Source: Crocinitomicaceae bacterium
Lineage (GTDB): Bacteria; Bacteroidota; Bacteroidia; Flavobacteriales_D; Crocinitomicaceae
Direction of reading: 5' to 3'
DNA: 39,580 nucleotides
Assembly: GCA_030727405.1 (NCBI GenBank)
Contig: JANRBR010000004.1
Span: 1-39,580, forward strand
The position numbers and the translations under genes were made by a program. A model generated the notes under the pieces. That model did no database searches. It saw only the letters and a list, made by a program, of their open reading frames with translations, and was not told where the DNA came from. Every line of letters begins with the position of its first letter. Positions within the stretch are counted from its first letter, which is position 1. Shown one piece after another: positions 8,040 to 15,869 of the stretch.

Positions 8040-9729
8040 ATTAATCGCAATTTTTACCTTCTTGTTATTGGTCACTTCTTGTGCTCAGTTAAAGAAAAAG
8101 ACACCTGTTGAACATGATTCGACGTACATCCGTACGTTTCATGAAGGGGTTCGATTAAAATTGAATGGACAATATCCGGAGGCCATCGATAAGTTGAATA
8201 GTTGTGTCCTGAAGGACGAGTTAGACGATGCGGCACATTTTGCACTTGCTCAAATTTACTTGGAACAAAACAACTTGGAGCAAGCTGCCATTCATACCAA
8301 ACGGGCATCAGAAATTGACCCAAAGAACCAACATTATCAGAGTGAGTTGGCTTTTATGTACATCGAATTGGAAAAGTACGATTTAGCCGTTGTCGTTTTT
8401 GAAAAACTACTGAAACAAGCACCTACAAATCAATCGTTTTATGCTGGAGCATCCGCATGTTATGCCAAAATGGGCAAAACGAAAAAAGGCCTTGATTTAT
8501 TGTCGCGCATGGAAAATAATATGGGCTCGAATCCAGGGATTTCCATTGAAAAATTTAAATTGCTCGTTGTGGCAAATCGAGACGAGGAAGGAATAGCCAT
8601 TCTGTTTGCGGCTAAAAAGAAATTCGAAGGAGAACCAATGATCATCGCCAATTTAGTTGATTATTATTTGCAACATAAACGCTATCAGGAAGGATTTGAC
8701 TTACTCAAAGAACTCGTAGAAGCGGATCCAAATAACGGCATGGCGCTATTGATGCTTGGAGATATGCAAATGCAATCGGGCGACATTAAAAACGGACTCC
8801 AAAATTTAAAATCGGCAGTGAAAGCGGAAGGTCCAAGTTTGGATCAAAAAATGAACGTACTCATTGCTTTGCAAGGACAAGAAGTCATGGATCCAGATAT
8901 GGAATCTTTGGTAAAATACATGCAATCCAAATACCCAAAAGAATCCAAAGCACATTCCATTGCGGGGGATTACTATTTCAAGGTGAATCAAATCGTTGAG
9001 GCAATAGAGTCCTACAAAATGGCCGTTAAGTTCAATCCAAATGTTTATCCAATTTGGAACCAAATTTTGGCCTTGGAGTACCAATACCAACAGTTTGATA
9101 GCCTTTCCGTTGATGCGGAAAAATGCATTGAATTTTTCCCTACCCAACCCTTAGCTTATTTCCTTTTTGGCGCAGCTTTAAATCAAAAACGTGAATTTAA
9201 AAAAGCCTTAACATCGCTACAAAGCGGAATCGATTTTGTATTAAAAGACGATGACCTTAAAGCAGAATTTCTAGGTCAAATGGGAGAAGCAGAATTTGGA
9301 TTATTGCTGACAAAAGATGCCCTTGCGGATTATGAAAAAGCCCTTTCTCTCGCTCCGAAAAACACCTTTGTCAAGAATAATTATGCGTATCAATTAGCTT
9401 TTAACGAACTTGATTTAATCAAAGCTGAAAAATTAATCAAAGAGCCGCTAGAACTTTTTCCAAGTGAGCCAAGGTACCTAGTTACGTATGGATTCATTTT
9501 GTTTCAACAAGGAAAATACGCGGAAGCGAAAGCTAGTTTAGAAAAAGCATGCAACATGAATTCCTATCAAGATAAATCGTGCGTGGAACATTTGGGCGAT
9601 GCACTATTCATGTTAGGTTACAAGGACGAAGCGATGGTTCAATGGTTACGAGCAAAAGAACTGGGATCAACCAACAAGTCTTTGAATGAAAAAATTACAC
9701 AAAAAAAATATGCGAAACCTGTTTTTTAA
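8032..9729 (+). CDS. TPR-repeat lipoprotein
   Basis: A 565-residue protein. I chose the ATG at 8032 over the one at 8014 because it directly begins a lipoprotein signal (MNKLIAIFTFLLLVTSCAQ, lipobox ending at Cys about 17) and overlaps the previous stop by 8 bases. The mature protein is a chain of tetratricopeptide repeats, for example FALAQIYLEQNNLEQAAIH, FAMIELEKYDLA-type units and NNYAYQLAFNELDLIKAEKL near the C-terminus. It is probably an envelope-anchored scaffold. Its position before a DUF4292 lipoprotein and an EnvC-like protein recurs in Bacteroidota as far as I recall and suggests a joint envelope role. The partner is unknown. Confidence 0.88.
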   Translation: MNKLIAIFTFLLLVTSCAQLKKKTPVEHDSTYIRTFHEGVRLKLNGQYPEAIDKLNSCVLKDELDDAAHFALAQIYLEQNNLEQAAIHTKRASEIDPKNQHYQSELAFMYIELEKYDLAVVVFEKLLKQAPTNQSFYAGASACYAKMGKTKKGLDLLSRMENNMGSNPGISIEKFKLLVVANRDEEGIAILFAAKKKFEGEPMIIANLVDYYLQHKRYQEGFDLLKELVEADPNNGMALLMLGDMQMQSGDIKNGLQNLKSAVKAEGPSLDQKMNVLIALQGQEVMDPDMESLVKYMQSKYPKESKAHSIAGDYYFKVNQIVEAIESYKMAVKFNPNVYPIWNQILALEYQYQQFDSLSVDAEKCIEFFPTQPLAYFLFGAALNQKREFKKALTSLQSGIDFVLKDDDLKAEFLGQMGEAEFGLLLTKDALADYEKALSLAPKNTFVKNNYAYQLAFNELDLIKAEKLIKEPLELFPSEPRYLVTYGFILFQQGKYAEAKASLEKACNMNSYQDKSCVEHLGDALFMLGYKDEAMVQWLRAKELGSTNKSLNEKITQKKYAKPVF

Positions 9730-10540
9730 CTTATCCCTTGGCATAAGTGTTGTTTGCACGTTGATGTCTTGCTCGCCTAAGGTTGGTGAGGCATTGGAAA
9801 ATCATGAAGAGGGCACCGAAAAACTTCCGAAAATGAAGGACAAGGACTTGGTGGGCCGTTTGGATAGCTTGTCGAAAGTTGAACCTATAACGTTTTACAC
9901 CAAATTGGATGTTAATTACAAGGACTCAACCTCTGACATTTCATTTAAAACGTCCGTAAAAATTGTTGCGGATAGCGCAGTGAGTGCGATCATTACCTAT
10001 GCACGCATCCCAATCATTACAGCAATGGTAACGAAGGATACGATAACCGTTGTAAACAAACGTGATAAATGTTATACCATGCAATCGTTGGATTATTTAA
10101 AAGGAACTTTTGGGGTGGAGTTCACGTATGAAAATTTAGAAGAATTATTGTTAGGAAAACCGTTAGATTATAACATTGACCAAAAGTACTTTGTTGACCA
10201 TGATCCTTTCCATTATAGTATATCTACACATAAAAAGCGAGATAAAAAACGCATGGATCGACGTCCAAAAGAGGACATTGTATTGAACTACATTCTCAGT
10301 GATGATGCTAAATACTTGAAGCAAACTACGATTAAAAGCCCAAGTGATTCAACGGAAATCATTGTGATTTACGAGGAACGACAAGAGGTGAACGGTTATA
10401 ACATCCCTAAGGTAGTTCACATGCACATAAAGGCAAAAGAAAAAGGAATCTACATCAAGATGGACTATGAACGAGTGGAAATCAATGAACCACAAGAATT
10501 GATAATTGTAATACCAGAGAAATATGAAAAATGTAAGTAG
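9710..10540 (+). CDS. DUF4292-type lipoprotein
   Basis: A 276-residue protein. The ATG at 9710 is preferred over the upstream ATG at 9686, because it begins a lipoprotein signal peptide with lipobox LMSC (Cys near residue 20) and sits in a 20-base overlap with the TPR gene. The mature part is beta-rich and charged, with a domain of the DUF4292 kind (FYTKLDVNYKD, YARIPIITAMV, YFVDHDPFHYSIS, NGYNIPKVVHM). Similar domains resemble the outer-membrane lipoprotein carriers LolA/LolB in general shape, so a lipid or lipoprotein handling role is possible, but this is inference. It overlaps the EnvC-like gene by 17 bases. Confidence 0.8.
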   Translation: MRNLFFNLSLGISVVCTLMSCSPKVGEALENHEEGTEKLPKMKDKDLVGRLDSLSKVEPITFYTKLDVNYKDSTSDISFKTSVKIVADSAVSAIITYARIPIITAMVTKDTITVVNKRDKCYTMQSLDYLKGTFGVEFTYENLEELLLGKPLDYNIDQKYFVDHDPFHYSISTHKKRDKKRMDRRPKEDIVLNYILSDDAKYLKQTTIKSPSDSTEIIVIYEERQEVNGYNIPKVVHMHIKAKEKGIYIKMDYERVEINEPQELIIVIPEKYEKCK

Positions 10541-11873
10541 TATACTTTTTTTCTTGTTCTTTTTTAACTTGGCATTTGGTCAATCCAGCCAGGAAAAATT
10601 AAAAAAAGAGCAGCAAAAATTGGAGAAGCGTATTTCCAATACAAAATCACTTTTATCAAAAGTGAAGAATAATTCTAAAGCTTCTTTGAATGAACTGAGG
10701 TTGATCGACAACCAAATCAAAAGCAGGGAGGCATTGGTGCGAATATTCGACAACCAAGTGCGGATGGCTGAGATCAAAATGGTTGAAAAGAAACAGGAAG
10801 TAAAACGCTTGAAAAAACGCTTGAGCGATTTAAAAAGACAATACAAAAAGATGGTTTTATATGCCTACAAACATCGAAGCAATTATGGGCGCATCATGTT
10901 TCTGTTGTCGGCAGATAATTACAATGAAGCAATGAAAAGAAACCGATACTTGAAAAAAGTAGCGGGCGTTCAACGAAAACAAGCGGCTTTAATCAAACAA
11001 CACCAGGACTTAATTGCGAAGGAGATTTCTTCCATTTCATTTGAAAAAGATTCTAAATTTCAAGCATTGCAAGAAAAAAGAGAAGAGCGCGAATTGATTT
11101 CCAAGGACAAATCGAAAAAGGAACAGTCATACGAGAAAATTAAAAAAGAGGAACAAAACCTTTTGGCTCAATTAAAAACAGATGAACGCAAAAAAGCGGA
11201 GATAAAACAACGAATTGCTGCGGAACTGAAACAAGAAATCGCGAAAGAACAAGCAAAACAACGCGAGCGCGATAAAATTAAAAAGGAGAAAGAGAAAGCG
11301 AATAATGTGACTCCACCAAAAGCGAAGTCAAACTCCTCATCAACGAGCAATCCAAAAGAAACACCAAAGCAGACACCCAAAACAAATCCAAACGGTACTC
11401 CCACACCAAAACAAGTAACTTATACGGAATCCACAGAAGGATCTGCTGTTGGGAAAAATTTTGAGTCGAACCGAGGTCGTTTGCCATGGCCAGTTGAAAA
11501 AGGCAGCATTACGGAACGATACGGAACAAATCCTCATCCAACGCTAGCTGGTGTGGTCACGAATAACAATGGCATTGACATTACCTGTCCGAAAGGATCG
11601 CGCGTGCGTTCTGTATTCGAAGGAGAGGTCACAAGTGTTTTCTCTATTAATGGAGCAGGAAAGTTTGTGGTGATTAAACATGGTGCTTACCGTACAGTGT
11701 ATGGTAATTTACAAGAAACGTATGTAAGTGTGGGAACGAAAGTTTCATCTAAACAATCCATTGGAACCTTGTTAGTGGATGGAAGCGGTGTATCTATATG
11801 TCACTTTGAAATTCACTCAGTTGCGGGTGGACTCACGAAAAGTATGAATCCATCACTTTGGATTGGCCGCTAG
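10524..11873 (+). CDS. EnvC-like murein hydrolase activator with degenerate LytM (M23) domain
   Basis: A 449-residue secreted protein. It has a signal peptide (about 1-19, ending AFGQ), then a long charged coiled coil (about 20-250, Lys/Glu/Gln rich), a low-complexity Pro/Lys/Thr/Ser linker (about 258-300), and a C-terminal LytM/peptidase M23 fold (about 330-449). In active M23 enzymes zinc is held by HxxxD and HxH. Here the first His is Asn (N348, with D352 kept) and the first His of HxH is Ile (I425, with H427 kept). Two of four ligands are missing, so it should not be a peptidase. As with E. coli EnvC, it probably activates a cell-wall amidase during cell separation. No amidase gene is in this window. 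Its 3' end overlaps the convergent gene by 21 bases. Confidence 0.88.
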   Translation: MKNVSSILFFLFFFNLAFGQSSQEKLKKEQQKLEKRISNTKSLLSKVKNNSKASLNELRLIDNQIKSREALVRIFDNQVRMAEIKMVEKKQEVKRLKKRLSDLKRQYKKMVLYAYKHRSNYGRIMFLLSADNYNEAMKRNRYLKKVAGVQRKQAALIKQHQDLIAKEISSISFEKDSKFQALQEKREERELISKDKSKKEQSYEKIKKEEQNLLAQLKTDERKKAEIKQRIAAELKQEIAKEQAKQRERDKIKKEKEKANNVTPPKAKSNSSSTSNPKETPKQTPKTNPNGTPTPKQVTYTESTEGSAVGKNFESNRGRLPWPVEKGSITERYGTNPHPTLAGVVTNNNGIDITCPKGSRVRSVFEGEVTSVFSINGAGKFVVIKHGAYRTVYGNLQETYVSVGTKVSSKQSIGTLLVDGSGVSICHFEIHSVAGGLTKSMNPSLWIGR

Positions 11874-13283
11874 CTTATCTTGCTGCAGACCGATGGCGAT
11901 GATCATTGCACACATGGCCCAAATTGGAACAGCTGCTTTGTCGGTGTCTAGGAAATTATTCAAGAAGGCATGAATAAAATAAGTGGACATGGCCATGATC
12001 ATAGTTAGCACTAAAACCCTTGTTCCTCTTTCCATCGTTGGAATGCGGTGGTATACCTTGATACTTGTATAGAAAATACAGGCAACAATGCTCAGAAAGC
12101 AAAGCAAACCGATTAAGCCCATCTCTGCCAAGGAACCTAAATATTCACTATGTGCATTTCCCATGTCCCCAAAATTTGTGGAGATGATGGTCAAATTCTC
12201 AGGTTCTTGAAATGGCGCATATTCAAAGGCGTATGTGCCTGGACCGTAGCCAAAAACAGGACGATTTTCAAACATGGCGATGGCACAACTCCACCGGTTG
12301 ATTCTTTCCAGATTGGAGGCATCGGTTGATATATTGGTCGCACTTTGTAAACGTTCATCAAATGATTCTGTTGTGTGATCTTGTTTGTTTCGGGCCAATT
12401 CCATCTGAATGGAATCCCATTTGATAAAGATGATGATTAAGGCGATGAGTCCAAATCCTGCCAACGGTTTCCAATTAATTTTATAGAAGATTAATCCTGC
12501 AATAAAGATGCAGCCAAACACACTTAACCAGGCAGCTCGTGTATAGGAAAAATACAATCCGAGTAAAATCAGCGCGATCATTAAAATCAATACCGCTTGA
12601 ATCAATGGTGCGTGTTTTTTATAAAAATACAAGCCAAAAACGAGTGGAACATTCAAGGCAACAATGGCTCCATAGATTGTATGGTCTTTGAAAAATGGGG
12701 ACATGACCCAATGACTTTCTTTTTCTCCGAAGGCATACATGGCGTGATGCGTAATCGTATATATCACCACAATACACGTTGAAATAATGAATAACCAAAT
12801 AAACGTAATTCTGTTTTTTTCTTTTTGTAAAAAATGAATCCCAAAAAACAATACCGGGACAATAAACCACAGTTTGGCTAACAAAAACTTAAACGAAATA
12901 AGTGGGTGTGAACTGGTAATTGAACTGGTGAATATCCACAATAAAAATACGCCCACAGAAAACAATATAGGTTGCCGCCATAAATTTTTTGGCATAAATG
13001 GACGGTAAATTTGTAGTGCTGATAACCACAGCATGAGTCCAAATAACAAAGGCTCGCTGGGAAGAAACAATCCAAAACTTGAATTGAATTCCTCGATATT
13101 GATCGACAGGGGGGTAAAAAAGGCAATAGCAATGAATAATTTTTCCGTTTGAAAAATAGCAAAGTAAATGGCTAATAATCCAGCTGGGAAAAGACTTAAA
13201 TACGCTTGGTCTTGCCAAATAAGTAGGCCAAAAACGAGCGATAAGAGGAGACCTACAAAACTGTAAATGACTGATTTTTTCAA
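11853..13283 (-). CDS. O-antigen ligase/polymerase-family (Wzy/WaaL-like) membrane protein
   Basis: A 476-residue, strongly hydrophobic protein with roughly 10-12 membrane segments. The YTRAAWLSVFG motif (around residue 248) and a large periplasmic loop with RPVFGYGPGTYAFEYAP and GNAHSEYLGSLAEMG (about 335-385) are hallmarks of the O-antigen ligase superfamily. This family includes polymerases that extend surface polysaccharide (Wzy) and ligases that attach it to lipid A (WaaL). The two cannot be told apart safely by sequence. It starts 4 bases after the wzz-like stop, so it is the last gene of the leftward cargo/polysaccharide cluster. The 3' end overlaps the EnvC-like gene. Confidence 0.85.
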   Translation of the reverse strand: MKKSVIYSFVGLLLSLVFGLLIWQDQAYLSLFPAGLLAIYFAIFQTEKLFIAIAFFTPLSINIEEFNSSFGLFLPSEPLLFGLMLWLSALQIYRPFMPKNLWRQPILFSVGVFLLWIFTSSITSSHPLISFKFLLAKLWFIVPVLFFGIHFLQKEKNRITFIWLFIISTCIVVIYTITHHAMYAFGEKESHWVMSPFFKDHTIYGAIVALNVPLVFGLYFYKKHAPLIQAVLILMIALILLGLYFSYTRAAWLSVFGCIFIAGLIFYKINWKPLAGFGLIALIIIFIKWDSIQMELARNKQDHTTESFDERLQSATNISTDASNLERINRWSCAIAMFENRPVFGYGPGTYAFEYAPFQEPENLTIISTNFGDMGNAHSEYLGSLAEMGLIGLLCFLSIVACIFYTSIKVYHRIPTMERGTRVLVLTMIMAMSTYFIHAFLNNFLDTDKAAVPIWAMCAMIIAIGLQQDKLAANPK

Positions 13284-13287
13284 GACG

Positions 13288-14280
13288 CTACGCTTCGTTC
13301 AATTTCAGCTCTTTTATGCGCTGTTGAATGAGTAGGAAGAATAGACCGAAGATGAAACCTCCGATGGTTGAAACCAATACAATGATCATGCGTTTCGGCT
13401 TTTCCTTGCGATCAGCTACCACCGCTTTTTCCACGACAAATTTGTGATTGAATTGTGCATTTGCATCGGATTCTGCTTGTTCATAGGACACTCGGAAATC
13501 TTCGATTTTAACAATCTTCTCATTTCGCTGGTATTCTAATCCATCGTAAACCGAACCAAATTTAGTGTTGATGTCAATTTTACGCTGAATTTCCGTTTTT
13601 TCTACTGGACTTTTCGAATCAACTAATGCCTGATATAGGGTAGCGCGAACGTCGTTTGGTAAGACTCCTTGTTTTGCTAAGTCTTCCAATCTTGTCAGCA
13701 ATGAATCCCGTTCATGTTCCATTTGTTTTTTCTTGCGCAAGTTGATTTCAAATGCGGGAATGGTTCTTTCGCGGATCATTTCATTTTTGACGGTATCGAT
13801 CAAATCCACGATGTTATTTGCCATATTAGCGGCTTTTTTTGGATCCTTGTCTAAAACATCAATCTGGATGGAACCAAAGCGTGTGCGGTTAAATGAAAAG
13901 TTTCCGTAATAAGCTTTGTTTAATTTGTAGTATTTATTTGGATCATTTTCAGCGATTTCATAATCTGCCATCAAATGGTATTTTTTGACAATTCTGTCCT
14001 TGATTCGAGAAGATTGTAAAATTTGCACCAATTGTTCTGCTTGTTCTTCCTCTCCAAAATCCATGGCAGCGGCTTTTACGTTACGTTGCGCATCAAAAGA
14101 TACATTTCCTGAGGCAGCAGGGAAAACAATCGCAGAGGACAAATACATTGGTGTAATCAAAAAGGAAACGACGATGGAGACCACCGCTGCTATTCCAGTC
14201 ATAATAAAAATGGGCTTTTTATTTTTCCAAATAAATTGGATTAAACCGAATCGTTCTTCTTGTAAATTTAAATCTGTCAT
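13288..14280 (-). CDS. Wzz-type polysaccharide chain-length determinant protein
   Basis: A 330-residue inner-membrane protein. A transmembrane helix at about 24-44 is followed by the Wzz N-terminal motif, with PMYLSSAIVFP at about 44-54. A periplasmic helical region follows (about 60-290), then a second helix at about 298-318 (IIVLVSTIGGFIFGLFFLL) and a short cytoplasmic tail. It has no Wzc-type tyrosine kinase domain or Walker motif. Such proteins set the modal length of polymers made by Wzy. Its place between wzx-like and wzy-like genes fits this role exactly. Confidence 0.87.
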   Translation of the reverse strand: MTDLNLQEERFGLIQFIWKNKKPIFIMTGIAAVVSIVVSFLITPMYLSSAIVFPAASGNVSFDAQRNVKAAAMDFGEEEQAEQLVQILQSSRIKDRIVKKYHLMADYEIAENDPNKYYKLNKAYYGNFSFNRTRFGSIQIDVLDKDPKKAANMANNIVDLIDTVKNEMIRERTIPAFEINLRKKKQMEHERDSLLTRLEDLAKQGVLPNDVRATLYQALVDSKSPVEKTEIQRKIDINTKFGSVYDGLEYQRNEKIVKIEDFRVSYEQAESDANAQFNHKFVVEKAVVADRKEKPKRMIIVLVSTIGGFIFGLFFLLIQQRIKELKLNEA

Positions 14281-14357
14281 AGGTTATTTCGCTGTGCGAA
14301 GTTATGATTTTTGCTGCAAGCTATGACAATAACTTCGAAATTCAAAAAATATTTGAT

Positions 14358-15833
14358 TTATGACCGCATCAAAAAGAGATTTTTTAATGGTTTGAGTTCG
14401 ATGAATTTGAAAACGAACATGAGCGTCAACCCAAGGATGAGTTCGATGCAAATGATTCCTCCAAAAAGGATAGGGGAATACAATAAATTTTGGTCGACTA
14501 AATTCATCATGATTAAACTGAAAAGGAAAAGGATACCTCCGAAACTTAAGGCAAAAAGAAACCATTTTACGACAGAAACGAGTCTAATTTTTATTTGGAA
14601 ATACCTTGCACACAAAATGAATTGAGTAATGGCCATCGTAATTTGCGTAATAAATGCCGTAAATCCGGCTCCTGACGCACCGTATTTTGGAATCAAGAAG
14701 ATGTTAAGACTCACATTCAACAGCACTCCAATGGCTGAAATGATGTTCAGTTCTTTTAAATTCCCATTTGCCGTGAGGAGTGTTCCGAAAACAAAATTCA
14801 TGGCGATTCCAAGGAAACTTAACATTAACCAACAAAAAGGTGTGATGGCTTCCGACTTCGAGGTATAGATTAATTGAAGGATATATCCAGCATGCCCGAT
14901 TAAAATGAAAACGACTACGATGACGCCACTCATGAGGAAATGAGAAGAAATGAGTACTAATTCTTTGACTTTTTGCAAGGACTCGCCCAGGACATTTGAA
15001 AACATGGGAAACAACAAGCCAGCGAAGATCATTCCAAACATATACAGCGCATCAAGTAATCGAAAGCCTTTTGCGTAGATTCCTGCCTCCACGTTACCGT
15101 TTGTTGCAAACGTATGTAGAAGTATTCCGTCAATCCGTGTATAAAGGGACATAAGAATGATCAACAAGGCAAATGGTAAACTTTTTTGAAGAACAGCTTT
15201 AAAATGGAGTAAATCAATTTTCCAGTCAATGGTGCCAATGATTCGTTTAAAGAAAAGAAATGCCATCAGGAAGGTGAGGAAATAGCCAAATGTTTGCAAT
15301 TGAATGTACAATTGGATACTCATGTGATAACCGGTTGGAAAAAGTAAGACGGATCCTGCTGTGATAATGAGTAAGATGCGATCAAAAACGGAGAAAAATG
15401 AATCGAGTTTATAATGTTGCAGACCTGAAAAAAATCCCCTGAAGTATGCTATGAAAACAATGAATAATTGATTTAACCCTAAAAAGAAGAGCAGTTTCAT
15501 ACCCGTGGAGTCGTAAGCTAATAAAAATGCTGAGGCAAAAAGAATGCTGATATAGACCAGAAACAAAGCAAGTCGAAGAACAAGAATACTACTAATTTGG
15601 GATTTCGCTTCCTCTTTGTTTTTGGCAACGGTCTGAATAACGTAGTTGTTAATCCCTAAATCCATGAGGATATTCAGAATTAACGATAAACTTAGTAGTG
15701 AAAAATACAAGCCGTATTGATCGAGACCAACTGCATTCTGTACTTGCGCATCAATGCCAAAAATGGCAATTGGTTTGACCAATAAATTGAGCAAAAGGGA
15801 AAACAATAAATTCGAAAAAAAGATTCGATGCAT
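14358..15833 (-). CDS. Wzx-type polysaccharide flippase (MOP superfamily)
   Basis: A 491-residue polytopic membrane protein with about 12-14 predicted helices. The N-terminus (VKPIAIFGIDAQVQNAVG, then YGLYFSLLSLSLILNILMDLG) is typical of the polysaccharide_synt/MOP flippase family. Such proteins move undecaprenyl-linked sugar repeat units across the inner membrane. It lies 36 bases downstream of the 899-residue T9SS cargo gene and 77 bases upstream of the wzz-like gene, all on the same strand. The lipid-linked substrate is unknown because no glycosyltransferase genes lie within the cluster. Confidence 0.87.
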   Translation of the reverse strand: MHRIFFSNLLFSLLLNLLVKPIAIFGIDAQVQNAVGLDQYGLYFSLLSLSLILNILMDLGINNYVIQTVAKNKEEAKSQISSILVLRLALFLVYISILFASAFLLAYDSTGMKLLFFLGLNQLFIVFIAYFRGFFSGLQHYKLDSFFSVFDRILLIITAGSVLLFPTGYHMSIQLYIQLQTFGYFLTFLMAFLFFKRIIGTIDWKIDLLHFKAVLQKSLPFALLIILMSLYTRIDGILLHTFATNGNVEAGIYAKGFRLLDALYMFGMIFAGLLFPMFSNVLGESLQKVKELVLISSHFLMSGVIVVVFILIGHAGYILQLIYTSKSEAITPFCWLMLSFLGIAMNFVFGTLLTANGNLKELNIISAIGVLLNVSLNIFLIPKYGASGAGFTAFITQITMAITQFILCARYFQIKIRLVSVVKWFLFALSFGGILFLFSLIMMNLVDQNLLYSPILFGGIICIELILGLTLMFVFKFIELKPLKNLFLMRS

Positions 15834-15869
15834 GATTTGAATTGTTTCCCGCTGTATTTGTAGAGAAGG

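Noticed and set aside
9686..9709. Upstream ATG for the DUF4292 lipoprotein
   Set aside because: It would put MKKLHKKN in front of a complete lipoprotein signal. The ATG at 9710 gives a normal one.
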